This document shows positions 35,854 to 44,243 of a DNA stretch of 64,000 bases, one piece after another; the stretch's first letter is position 1, and the number at the start of each line of letters is the position of its first letter. A program made the translations under genes and the position numbers. The stretch is taken from NCBI GenBank assembly GCA_964413535.1, contig CAYPTB010000009.1:62001-126000 (forward strand), read 5' to 3'. The notes beneath the pieces are model-generated. The model was given only the letters and a program-made list of their open reading frames with translations, had not been told where the DNA came from and made no database searches. The DNA comes from CAYPTB01 sp964413535 (lineage in GTDB: Bacteria; Planctomycetota; UBA1135; GCA-002686595).

Positions 35854-36507
35854 ATGAGCGAAGACGTGAGAGAGCGCATGCGGCGGGACTGGGACCGGCG
35901 CGCCGCGGAGAACGCCCGGCTCTACATCGCCGACAAGGAGTCGGAGGGCTTGAACTTCTCGCTCTCGGGTTGCCGCGACGCCTTCACGATCCTCGAGGAC
36001 CTGCACCCGTGGTTGCGCGCGGACATGCGCGTGCTCGAGATCGGCTGCGGCATCGGGCGCATGCTGCAGTTCTTCGCGGTGCTGTTCGACGAGGTCCACG
36101 GGATCGACGTCTCGCCGGTGATGATCGACGGCGCGCGGACCTTCCTGGCGCGCTTCGACAACGTGCACGTCGCGGCCGGCGACGGCCGCAGCCTCGGTGC
36201 GTACGAGGACGCGTCCTTCGACCTGATCCTCTCCCACGCCGTGTTCCAGCACGTGCCCGAGAAGGCCGTGATCCGCGACTACGTCGCGGACGCGCACCGC
36301 GCGCTGCGCCCGGGCGGCCTGTTCAAGTTCCTGGTCAAGACCGAGCCGTGGGGCGGCGAGCACCAAGACCCCACCTGGTGCGGCGCCGACGTCGAGCGCG
36401 CGGACCTCGACGCCTGGATCGCCGCCTTCGGCTACGAACTCGTCAACGCCTACAGCGCCCACGAGCCGAAGACCGCCTGGGCGATCCTGCGCAAGCCCCT
36501 GGCTTGA
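35854..36507 (+). CDS. Class I SAM-dependent methyltransferase
   Basis: 217 residues. The SAM-binding motif I is VLEIGCGIGRML (about 60-71). Motif II contains HGIDVSPVMI, and motifs III/IV are FDLILSHAVFQHV (about 126-138). The following helix (ALRPGGLFKFLVKTEP) is typical of Methyltransf_11/25 proteins. The substrate cannot be told from the sequence. Gap to the next gene is 76 bases on the same strand. It may be an independent unit, since a TTGACG / TATCGT pair (36504-36534) lies between them. Confidence 0.9.
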   Translation: MSEDVRERMRRDWDRRAAENARLYIADKESEGLNFSLSGCRDAFTILEDLHPWLRADMRVLEIGCGIGRMLQFFAVLFDEVHGIDVSPVMIDGARTFLARFDNVHVAAGDGRSLGAYEDASFDLILSHAVFQHVPEKAVIRDYVADAHRALRPGGLFKFLVKTEPWGGEHQDPTWCGADVERADLDAWIAAFGYELVNAYSAHEPKTAWAILRKPLA

Positions 36508-36583
36508 CGGAGAGACGGCCGTCGACGGTATCGTCGCGCGCCCGGCGACATCCGATACGATCGACGCGGACCGCACGACCCCC

Positions 36584-37807
36584 ATGAGCTCCTCCGTCCG
36601 CATCGAGACCGAAGGCGTGCCGATCCAGGCCTGGACGCAGGGCGTGGAGATCGCGGACAACGCGCTCGTCCAGCTCCGTAACGTGGCGCGGCTCCCCATC
36701 GTGCACGGCCACGTGGCGGTCATGCCCGACGTCCACTGGGGCATGGGGGCCACGATCGGGTCGGTGATCCCGACCGTGGGCGCGGTCATTCCCGCGGCGG
36801 TGGGCGTCGACATCGGCTGCGGGATGTGCGCGGTGCGCACGACGCTCGGGGCGCGCGATCTGCCCGACGACCTGAAGGGTGTGCGCACGTCGATCGAGCG
36901 CGCCGTTCCCCACGGCCGATCGGTGCGGCGCGGCAAGCGCGACGTCGGCTCGTGGGGCGACGTGCCCGAGCACATCGGCAACGTCTGGGCGCAGCACCTG
37001 CAGAAGGGCTTCGACTCGCTCGTCGCGCGCTACCGCGTGTTGAAGAACACGAACAACGTGGCGCACCTCGGCACGCTCGGCACGGGCAACCACTTCATCG
37101 AGGTCTGCCTCGACGAGACGGAGCGCGTGTGGTTCATGCTGCACTCGGGCTCGCGCGGCGTCGGCAACCGCATCGCCACGGTCTTCATCGAGCTCGCGAA
37201 GGAGGACATGGGGCGTCACCTCGCGAACCTGCCGGACCAGAATCTCGCCTACCTGAGCGAGGGCTCCACGCACTTCGACGACTACGTCGAGGCCGTGTCG
37301 TGGGCCCAGGAGTTCGCGCGGCTGAACCGGCGCGTGATGATGGAGAGCGTCGTCGCCGCCGTGTCCCGCACGGCCGGCATCCCGCGCTTCCAAGCCGACG
37401 CGCTCGTCGTCGACTGCCACCACAACTACGTCGTGCGCGAGCGTCACTTCGGCCGCGACTGCCTCCTGACGCGCAAGGGCGCCGTGCGCGCCGGCACGGG
37501 CGACCTCGGCATCATCCCGGGCTCGATGGGCGCGAAGAGCTTCATCGTGCGCGGCAAGGGCAACCCCGACAGCTTCGAGTCGTGCTCGCACGGCGCCGGG
37601 CGCGCCATGTCGCGCACGGAGGCCAAGAAGCAGTTCACGGTCGCCGACCACGCCGCGGCCACGAAGCACGTCGAATGCCGCAAGGACGCGGGCGTCGTGG
37701 ACGAGACGCCCATGGCGTACAAGGACATCGACGCCGTGATGCGCGCTCAGGCCGACCTCGTGGAGATCGTCCACACCCTGCGCCAGGTCGTGTGCGTGAA
37801 GGGCTGA
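36584..37807 (+). CDS. rtcB: RtcB RNA ligase (3'-phosphate / 5'-OH)
   Basis: 407 residues, the usual bacterial length. Metal ligands and active-site motifs are present: GVDIGCGMCA, TLGTGNHFIE, HSGSRGVGN, and SCSHGAGRAMSR with the guanylated His336. Family knowledge: RtcB joins RNA 3'-phosphate or 2',3'-cyclic phosphate ends to 5'-OH ends, using GTP and Mn. No RtcA, archease or RtcR-type regulator is in the window; the sigma-54 activator at 24919 is too far away to link. TACGAT at 36556-36561 is a possible -10 element 22 bases before the ATG. Confidence 0.96.
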   Translation: MSSSVRIETEGVPIQAWTQGVEIADNALVQLRNVARLPIVHGHVAVMPDVHWGMGATIGSVIPTVGAVIPAAVGVDIGCGMCAVRTTLGARDLPDDLKGVRTSIERAVPHGRSVRRGKRDVGSWGDVPEHIGNVWAQHLQKGFDSLVARYRVLKNTNNVAHLGTLGTGNHFIEVCLDETERVWFMLHSGSRGVGNRIATVFIELAKEDMGRHLANLPDQNLAYLSEGSTHFDDYVEAVSWAQEFARLNRRVMMESVVAAVSRTAGIPRFQADALVVDCHHNYVVRERHFGRDCLLTRKGAVRAGTGDLGIIPGSMGAKSFIVRGKGNPDSFESCSHGAGRAMSRTEAKKQFTVADHAAATKHVECRKDAGVVDETPMAYKDIDAVMRAQADLVEIVHTLRQVVCVKG

Positions 37808-38084
37808 GCCTCGCGGGAGTCGCCGATCCGCGCCCGTTACCGAACGTCGAGCGCACGGAAGGAGGAGCACCCGTTACCCAGATTCGTCGACCTGCGCCGG
37901 CGAGTGGCGAGAGGATCCTTCGACCCGGACGGGTCGGGGATCGCGCGTGACGTGACCGCGGGTCTACAGTAGCGCTCGGCTCGCGGATCCGACGCGCCTC
38001 GGGGCCCGGGATCCCGATGCACGACTTGCTCGAATCGCAGAGCCCGCCGCGAGCCTCTCCGGCCACGTCACGAAGGCGAACGTC

Positions 38085-39158
38085 ATGATCCTCAGAGCCG
38101 ACGCGCGTTCTCACATCGCCTCGGTCGCCACGGCCTTCCCGTCGACGGTCGTGGAGCAGGCCGACGCGATCCGAGTGCTCGGTCGGCTGTTCCCCGAAGA
38201 GGACCCGTGCCGCATCGAGCAGCTCGTGCGGCGCTCGGGCGTCGAGCGGCGCTTCATCTCCCCCACGCTGGAGCAGGTGCTCGCGCCCTCGTGCTTCTCC
38301 GGCCGCAACGCCGACTACCACGCCGCGGCCGTCGAGCTCGCCCTGCGCGCCTGTCGATCCGCCCTCGGCCGCTCCGGCCTCGGCGCGGACGAGATCGACG
38401 TCCTGATCGACGTGTCGTGCACGGGCATCGCGATCCCCGCACTCGACGTCTCGCTCGCGCCGCTCTTGGGTCTGCGCCGCGACGTGCGGCGCATCCCGAT
38501 CACGGAGAGCGGCTGCGCCGGCGGCGCGCTCGCCATCGGGCTCGCCGATTCCCTGGCGCGCGCCGGTCACCGCATCCTGCTCGTGGCGGTCGAGCTGTGC
38601 TCGCTCTCGCTCGTGCACGGCGACCGCTCGCGCACGAACCTGGTCGCGTCGCTCCTGTTCGGCGACGGCGCGGCCGCCGCGGTCGTGGCCACGGAGCCGC
38701 CGGGCGTGCGCATCGAGGCCGTGCGCTCGCACCTGATCCCCGGGACGCGCGAGATCATGGGTTTCGACGTGGGCACGCACGGGATGCGCATCGTGCTCGA
38801 CCGCGAGCTCCCGAGCGTCGTGTGCGATCACCTGCCCCGCGTGATCGAGAGCTTCCTCGAAGCCGTGGGGCGCACGCCCGGCGATGTCGACCTGCACCTC
38901 GTCCATCCAGGCGGGCGCAAGATCCTCGAGGCCTACGAGGAGCGCTTCGGGCTCGGCGCGAACGGCCTGGTCCATTCGCGCGGCGTGCTGGCCGAGTGCG
39001 GCAACCTGTCGTCGGCGTCGATCCTTGCCGTGCTCGAGCGGGCGTTCTACGCCGAACGAAGCGACGCGGAGACAGAAGCCCTGCTCGTCGCCATCGGGCC
39101 AGGGCTCTCGATCGAGATGGCCTTGCTCGAGTTCCCGGGGAAGGGCGGTGTCGCGTGA
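38085..39158 (+). CDS. Type III polyketide synthase (chalcone-synthase-like)
   Basis: 357 residues. The catalytic triad of the family is complete: Cys144 in TESGCAGGALAI, His274 in VHPGGRKIL, Asn307 in ECGNLSSAS. The His-Asn distance of 33 residues matches plant chalcone synthase. The enzyme would extend an acyl starter with malonyl units into a pyrone, resorcinol or phloroglucinol. Starter length cannot be deduced. The stop codon overlaps the GTG of the YceI-like gene as GTGA. CTACAGT (37964-37970) lies in the 277-base gap upstream. The three genes to 41525 look like one operon. Confidence 0.94.
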   Translation: MILRADARSHIASVATAFPSTVVEQADAIRVLGRLFPEEDPCRIEQLVRRSGVERRFISPTLEQVLAPSCFSGRNADYHAAAVELALRACRSALGRSGLGADEIDVLIDVSCTGIAIPALDVSLAPLLGLRRDVRRIPITESGCAGGALAIGLADSLARAGHRILLVAVELCSLSLVHGDRSRTNLVASLLFGDGAAAAVVATEPPGVRIEAVRSHLIPGTREIMGFDVGTHGMRIVLDRELPSVVCDHLPRVIESFLEAVGRTPGDVDLHLVHPGGRKILEAYEERFGLGANGLVHSRGVLAECGNLSSASILAVLERAFYAERSDAETEALLVAIGPGLSIEMALLEFPGKGGVA

Positions 39159-40375
39159 TCCTCGCCCTGCTCCTCGCAGCCGCGCAGACGCCCGTTCGGC
39201 CGGCGATCCAGCGCTACACCGTGGACGCGAAGCAGAGCGAGCTGGGCTTCGACGGCTCCTCCTCGCTGCACGACTTCACGGGCAGGACGAAGAACGTCCG
39301 CGGCGAGCTGACCCTCTGTCTGCCCGATCCGCGCATGTGCGCCAGGGGCCGAGTCCTCGCGCTGGCGAGCTCGCTCGACACCGACAGCTCCGGCCGAGAC
39401 GAGGACATGCACGAGCTGCTCGAGGTGGACGCGCACACGAACCTCGTGTTCCGGATCGAACGCTCCGGTCCCCTCCCGGTCGGCTGGGACAACACGACGA
39501 TCCAGGGTGCGTTCAGCGTTCGCGGAGTCGAGGTTCCGAAGGAGGTGCAGGTCGAGGTCTTGCGCCTCGCGGACGGTGCGCTGCGCATACGAGGTCGTTC
39601 GCGCGTGAAGATGAGCGCGTTCGGGATCAAACCGCCCAAGGTGCTCTTCATCAAGACCGCGGACGAGGTCGAGACCTGGTGGGATCTGATGCTCGTCCCC
39701 GTCGCCGCGAAAGCGGTGGCGGCGCAGAGCTACGTTATCGAGGTCAACGAGCGCTTCCAGCGGCCCGGCGGAGAAGTGGTGCCGAGCCAACGGCATTCGG
39801 AGCGTCTGTGGGTTTCGGAGCGCGGCTCGCTGTGGGAACGCGGCGGCTCCTGGCACGTCGCTTCCTCCGAAGGCGTGTGCGCGATCGACGTCGCGCGCGG
39901 CTCTGTGCTCGCGCCTGCGGAGCCCGCCGAGACGGCGTTCGGCGAGCTCGCGCTGCAGCTCGACAAGCTGCGCGCCGACCTCGCAACGGCGAAGCCAGAG
40001 CGACGCGAGAGCCTCGCGTCCAACATCGCGACCTTCGAGAAGATGATCGCGCTCGCGCCGGCGAGCGCCGAGCCCGAGGTGGACGAGTCCGAAGGTGTCG
40101 TCGTGCGGATCGGCGGGACGACGTGGCTCGAAGTCCACGGGCGGCGCGGGGACGGGAACTTCGCCGCGCTGCTCGCGACGCTCGACGGCTTTCCGCGCGC
40201 GGTGCGCGACGTGCTCGCGAGCCTCGAGGGCGTCCCCGAGCGCGTCATCGTGCGCAGCGCGACGCTCGCGGGCGCGCAGACGCTCGAGATCCAGGTCGGC
40301 GCCGCCGAGGTGGGCGAGCTCCCCGATTGGGCGCTCGCGCCGAGCTCGTGGTGCCGCGCGAGCACGGACGAGTGA
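39155..40375 (+). CDS. YceI-like periplasmic lipid-binding protein with C-terminal extension
   Basis: 406 residues starting with GTG in a GTGA overlap. A short signal peptide (ILALLLAAAQT) precedes a YceI domain (about 20-190, YTVDAKQSELGFDGSSSLHDFTG, TTIQGAFSVRGVEV). YceI folds are lipocalin-like barrels that bind isoprenoid quinones or similar long-chain lipids. The remaining 210 residues are an extra domain of unknown type with a helical middle (EKMIALAPASAE). Coupling to a type III PKS suggests it carries the polyketide product or its lipid partner. That is inference. The usual YceI length is about 190, so the extension is notable. Confidence 0.86.
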   Translation: MILALLLAAAQTPVRPAIQRYTVDAKQSELGFDGSSSLHDFTGRTKNVRGELTLCLPDPRMCARGRVLALASSLDTDSSGRDEDMHELLEVDAHTNLVFRIERSGPLPVGWDNTTIQGAFSVRGVEVPKEVQVEVLRLADGALRIRGRSRVKMSAFGIKPPKVLFIKTADEVETWWDLMLVPVAAKAVAAQSYVIEVNERFQRPGGEVVPSQRHSERLWVSERGSLWERGGSWHVASSEGVCAIDVARGSVLAPAEPAETAFGELALQLDKLRADLATAKPERRESLASNIATFEKMIALAPASAEPEVDESEGVVVRIGGTTWLEVHGRRGDGNFAALLATLDGFPRAVRDVLASLEGVPERVIVRSATLAGAQTLEIQVGAAEVGELPDWALAPSSWCRASTDE

Positions 40376-40385
40376 GCGCAACGCG

Positions 40386-41525
40386 ATGGAGCACGCCGCG
40401 CGCAGGCATGACTACGATTTCGACCTCGCCGTAGTCGGGGCGGGTCCGGGTGGAGCCGCGTGCGCGCTCGCGGCGGCGCGCAAGAGCCTGCGCGTCGTCG
40501 CCTTCGATCCGCGCACGGACGGCGACAAGCCGTGCGGCGAGGGGATCCTGCCTTCGGGCGTCGCGGTGCTGCGCGAGCTCGGCCTCGGCGACGTGCTCGC
40601 GACTGGCGTCGCGTTCGACGCGATCCATTACTGCACGCCCGGGCTCGCGTCGCTCGCCGTCCCGCTCGGCGGCTCGGCCGTGGCCCTGGCGCGCCCGCTG
40701 CTCCAAGCGTGCTTCGATGAAGCCCTGCGCCGCGAGCCGCGCATCGAGCTCGTCGCGCAGCGCGCCGAGGTCGAGCGCGACGCGAGCGGCCCAGGCTTCA
40801 CGCTGCGCGCCGGGGACGAGACGTTCACGGCGCGCACGCTGGCGGTCGCCGACGGGAACTTCGGGAGCACGGCGCCCTGGCTCGCGCGCCGCGCGAGACC
40901 CGGCGGCAGCCGCGAGCGCGTCGGTTTGCGCTTGCGCGCGCGCGCGACGGCGCCGCTCGAGCAGGTCGAGGTGCACATCGGCCGCGGGCCGGAGGTCTAC
41001 CTCACTCCGCTGCCCGAAGGCCTCGTCAACGCCGCCGTGCTCTACTCGAAGCTGCCCGCCCGCGTGCACGGCTCCGCGGCGCTCGTCGAGCACGCCCTCG
41101 CGCTGTACCCGCAGGCGCGCGCGCGCATCGGAGCGATCGAGACGCCGCCTTCGAGCCGCCGCCTCGGCGCGGCGTCGCGGCGCGTCGCAGGATCCTCGAC
41201 CTTCGCCGTGGGCGACGCCGGCGGCGGAGTGGACCCGATCCTCGGCTGCGGCGTGAGCATCGCGCTCGCGACGGGACTGCTCGCAGCGAAGTCTGCGGCC
41301 GAGATCGCGGCTGGAGCCGCGCCTAGTGCAGTCGAGCGGCGCTACGCGCGCGCCTACGCGCGCGAGACTTCGCAGCGCCGTCGCCTGGCGGGCTTCCTGC
41401 GCCTGACCTCGCGTTTCGAGTGGTCCGCTCGCGCCGTCGTGACACTCGGTCGCCTCGCGCCCAGCGCTTCGGCAGCCCTGGCCCACATCGCCCTGGGACA
41501 CGCCGCGTCCTACTCCTGGAGGTGA
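40386..41525 (+). CDS. FAD-dependent oxidoreductase, geranylgeranyl-reductase family
   Basis: 379 residues. The Rossmann start is LAVVGAGPGGAACALAAA, followed by the family-specific GDKPCGEGILPSG and a C-terminal FAD-contact motif VGDAGGGVDPILGCGVSIA. These enzymes reduce C=C bonds of isoprenoids or hydroxylate aromatic rings, using FAD and NAD(P)H. In a type III PKS operon it may tailor the aromatic product or act on an attached prenyl chain. It begins 10 bases after the YceI-like gene. The alternative is a generic monooxygenase; the exact substrate is not visible. Confidence 0.88.
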   Translation: MEHAARRHDYDFDLAVVGAGPGGAACALAAARKSLRVVAFDPRTDGDKPCGEGILPSGVAVLRELGLGDVLATGVAFDAIHYCTPGLASLAVPLGGSAVALARPLLQACFDEALRREPRIELVAQRAEVERDASGPGFTLRAGDETFTARTLAVADGNFGSTAPWLARRARPGGSRERVGLRLRARATAPLEQVEVHIGRGPEVYLTPLPEGLVNAAVLYSKLPARVHGSAALVEHALALYPQARARIGAIETPPSSRRLGAASRRVAGSSTFAVGDAGGGVDPILGCGVSIALATGLLAAKSAAEIAAGAAPSAVERRYARAYARETSQRRRLAGFLRLTSRFEWSARAVVTLGRLAPSASAALAHIALGHAASYSWR

Positions 41526-41772
41526 TGGGAGCCCGAGCGCGAACTCCTACGAAGTTCTGGCGTTCGACAGGAAACCTGGGCCACCTGACGCGGTCCGTAG
41601 TCCGTGAACGGGGGATCTGCCCTGCCGCCTACTTGCCCTGGCCGCAGGTCGTCGTCGATACTTCCCGCAGGGACGTTGGGATCCGACTCCCCTTACAACG
41701 AGATCCCGCCCGCTCGTCTTCATCCAAGCGCTTCCACGAGGAAGCCACGAGCGCGCGGGGTCGCTCTCTTTC

Positions 41773-42387
41773 ATGAGCGGCCGATACGCGATCCTGCTGG
41801 ACGGCGGGTTCGTGACCAAGCGATTGCGGAGGAGACTCGGGCGATTCCCATTGCCCGATGACGTCCTGGCTGAATGCGAGAGGATCGCTGTGCACCCCCA
41901 GCTCCAAGGATGGAGTCTGCTGCGGATCTACTTCTACGACGCTCCGCCGGCCTCCGAGGTCGTGACCAACCCGCTCAATGGCAAGGCGATCAACCTTGGC
42001 CAGACGGACGTCTTCGCCATTCGAAGGAGGTTCCAGGACGAGCTCGAGCTGAAACCAAACGTGGCGATGCGCAGGGGAGAGCTCTCCGTTCAGGGCTGGA
42101 GGATCCGGAACGACGCGCTCCGTGAGGTTGCTCTCTCGCAACGCCCGTTGGGAGCGGACGATCTGGAACTGAATCTCGAGCAGAAGGGCGTCGATCTGCG
42201 CATCGGGCTCGACATCGCCCGTCTCGCTTTGCGTCAGCTCGTGGAAGTCTTGGTGGTCGTGACCGGCGACAGCGATTTGGTGCCGGCTTTCAAGTTCGCA
42301 CGTCGTGAAGGTCTGCAGGTCCTCCTGGATCACTTGGGCGGACCCGTGAAGCGCGAGTTGAAGGCGCACGCCGATCTGGTCCTGTAG
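41773..42387 (+). CDS. NYN-domain (PIN-like) RNase protein
   Basis: 204 residues. The NYN/LabA-type fold is marked by an N-terminal Asp (AILLDGGFV) and a C-terminal acidic site VVVTGDSDLVPAFKFARREG (around residues 155-175). The conserved Asp residues should bind metal and cut RNA. Codon use is unlike the neighbours: AGG/AGA Arg codons and A/T third positions are frequent. Hand counts of four 60-base lines gave 57-67 percent GC, against 78 percent in a line of the next gene. It looks like a recent arrival. No partner toxin or antitoxin gene is recognisable beside it. The 247 bases upstream hold nothing clear. Confidence 0.85.
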   Translation: MSGRYAILLDGGFVTKRLRRRLGRFPLPDDVLAECERIAVHPQLQGWSLLRIYFYDAPPASEVVTNPLNGKAINLGQTDVFAIRRRFQDELELKPNVAMRRGELSVQGWRIRNDALREVALSQRPLGADDLELNLEQKGVDLRIGLDIARLALRQLVEVLVVVTGDSDLVPAFKFARREGLQVLLDHLGGPVKRELKAHADLVL

Positions 42388-42395
42388 CGGCAGCC

Positions 42396-42812
42396 ATGCC
42401 CTATCGTGTGGATCGCGGTACCGTTGTCAGCGTGAACACCAATCGGAGTCCGAAGCAACTCACTGCCGCGATCGCCGTGCTCGTGCTGGCCACGGGCTGT
42501 CTCTTTCGCCGCGATCCGCCGCCTGGCGCTACGGGCGAGCGGATCTACGAGCTGCAGCTGTGCGCGAACTGTCATGGCGACGCCGGTGAAGGGGGATCGC
42601 TCGGGCCGCCGTTGCGCGGGCTCGACGCGCACTGGGAGCAGGGCGCGCTCGCGCGCTTCTTCGCCGATCCGGAGACCTTCGTGGAGCGCGAGCGGCGGCT
42701 CGCGGATCTCGCGGAGCGCTACGGCCGACGCATGGCGTCCTACGCGAACCTCGACGAGGCGGAGAGGATGCGGCTCGCGGCCTTCGTGCTCGAGCTCACG
42801 AACGGCGAGTGA
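42396..42812 (+). CDS. Cytochrome c lipoprotein, single haem
   Basis: 138 residues from the ATG, or 126 from the GTG at 42432, which fits the signal peptide better (NTNRSPKQLTAAIAVLVLATGC). The lipobox LATGC is followed by a small class-I-like cytochrome c fold with one motif CANCHG and a distal Met in RRMASYA. It would shuttle electrons on the outer side of the inner or outer membrane. It follows the lower-GC NYN gene by only eight bases, but its own composition matches the chromosome. Partner oxidoreductase unknown. Confidence 0.9.
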   Translation: MPYRVDRGTVVSVNTNRSPKQLTAAIAVLVLATGCLFRRDPPPGATGERIYELQLCANCHGDAGEGGSLGPPLRGLDAHWEQGALARFFADPETFVERERRLADLAERYGRRMASYANLDEAERMRLAAFVLELTNGE

Positions 42813-42952
42813 CGGCGCGCTCTTCGGCATGAGCATCCCCAGGCGGGGTCGTTCGCTCGCGTGTGCTCGGCTCTCGGCTCCGGCCCGAATGGGCAAGTGC
42901 TGATCGGCCTCGAGCTTGTCCGCGGGGGCGGCTCGCCGTCCAATGGCGCGGC

Positions 42953-43423
42953 TTGGCCGAGGGGAACGCACGGATCGCCGAACGCTTCGAAGAGCTCGCG
43001 CTGCTGCTCGAGATCGAGGGCGAGAATCCGTTCCGTATCCGCGCCTACCGCGAGGCCGCCGAGACGATCCGCGGGCACGCGGAGCCGATGGGCGAGCTCG
43101 TGCGGCGCGGCGAGGATCTTTCCGAGCTGCACGGCATCGGCAAGGCGACGGCGGGGAAGATCGCGGAGATGGTCGAGACCGGGCGACTCGCGGCGTTGGA
43201 CGCGGCGATCGAGCGCGTGGGGAGCGGCATCGCGCTCCTGTTGCGCGTTCCCGGCTTCGGGCCGAAGCGGTTGCGGGCCCTGCGCGAGGAGCTCGGGAGC
43301 GGGGACGCTTCCGCCATCGCCGCAGCCCTGGAGGCGGGACGGGTGCGCGCGGTCCCGGGCTTCGGCGCGGGGCTCGAGGAGAAGGTCCGCGAGGCCCTGG
43401 CGCAGAACGACGAGGAGGGCTGA
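42953..43423 (+). CDS. Stand-alone PolX-type helix-hairpin-helix protein, 156 aa
   Basis: From the TTG at 42953 the protein reads MAEGNARIAERFEELALL, EIEGENPFRIRAYREAAETIRG. This is the N-terminal 8-kDa domain pattern of family X DNA polymerases (PolX). Two HhH motifs follow (LHGIGKATAGKIAEM and VPGFGPKRLRALREEL), and a third (VPGFGAGLEEKVREAL) closes it. The polymerase palm and PHP exonuclease domains are missing altogether: the frame stops and an enoyl-CoA hydratase gene follows seven bases later. Upstream GTG at 42863 would add 30 unlikely residues. It could be a DNA-binding repair accessory or the front of a lost PolX. Confidence 0.75.
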   Translation: MAEGNARIAERFEELALLLEIEGENPFRIRAYREAAETIRGHAEPMGELVRRGEDLSELHGIGKATAGKIAEMVETGRLAALDAAIERVGSGIALLLRVPGFGPKRLRALREELGSGDASAIAAALEAGRVRAVPGFGAGLEEKVREALAQNDEEG

Positions 43424-43429
43424 CGCGAC

Positions 43430-44203
43430 ATGGGCGAAGCGCGCTGGAAGAACCTGCAAGTGGACGACGGCGGACGCGTACTGCGCATCGAGCTCGACGC
43501 GGGACGCGGCAACGTGATCACGCGCGGCGTGCTGAGCGAGCTGCGCGACGTGCTGGCGGTCCACGCTGACGAAGGGAAGCTGTGCGCCATCCTCTTCGAC
43601 CACTCGGGTGAGCACTTCTCGTTCGGCGCGAGCGTCGAGGAGCACCGCGCCGAGCACGTGCGCGAGCTCCTGTCGAATTTCCGACTCTTCGCGCGCGATC
43701 TCCTCGGCTCCGGGGTCCCGCTCGTCTGCGCCGTGCGCGGCTGGTGCTTGGGCGGCGGGCTCGAGCTCGCGTGCTTGTGCGACCGCGTCGTCGCATCCCC
43801 CACCGCGCGCTTCGGTCAGCCCGAGATCCGGTTGGGCGTCTTCGCGCCGCTCGGTTCGCTGCTCCTCCCGCGCATCGTCGGTCCGAGGCGCGCGCTCGAG
43901 CTCCTGCAGACCGGTCGCGACGTCTCGGCGCAGGAAGCGCTCGCCCTGGGGCTAGTGTCGGAGGTCGCCGACGACCCGACTGCGGATGCGCGCACTTGGA
44001 TCGAACGAAACCTCGCGCCGAAGAGTGCGTCGTCCCTGCGGCACACCACGCGCGCCGCGCGTGCGACGTGGACGGAGCCTTTTCTGGCGGAGCTCGAAGC
44101 GCTCGAGCGCGACTACCTCGAGCGACTGATGCTCACGCACGACGCGCGCGAAGGCCTCGAAGCCTTCCTCGGGAAACGCGCGCCGCGCTGGGAGCACCGC
44201 TAG
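43430..44203 (+). CDS. Enoyl-CoA hydratase/isomerase family protein
   Basis: 257 residues, normal crotonase length. CoA/oxyanion motifs are SGEHFSFGASVEEH and VRGWCLGGGLELACLCD, plus GQPEIRLGVF. The GASVEEH segment resembles cyclohexa-1,5-diene-1-carbonyl-CoA hydratases (Dch-type) of anaerobic aromatic degradation, but other hydratases share it. No other aromatic-ring genes are in the window. It is the last plus-strand gene before the convergent beta-helix gene. Coupling to the short PolX-like protein upstream (seven-base gap) is probably accidental. Confidence 0.88.
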   Translation: MGEARWKNLQVDDGGRVLRIELDAGRGNVITRGVLSELRDVLAVHADEGKLCAILFDHSGEHFSFGASVEEHRAEHVRELLSNFRLFARDLLGSGVPLVCAVRGWCLGGGLELACLCDRVVASPTARFGQPEIRLGVFAPLGSLLLPRIVGPRRALELLQTGRDVSAQEALALGLVSEVADDPTADARTWIERNLAPKSASSLRHTTRAARATWTEPFLAELEALERDYLERLMLTHDAREGLEAFLGKRAPRWEHR

Positions 44204-44243
44204 GCTTGTCGGGGCTCGGCCGGAGGCTGCGAGTCGCAGTTCA

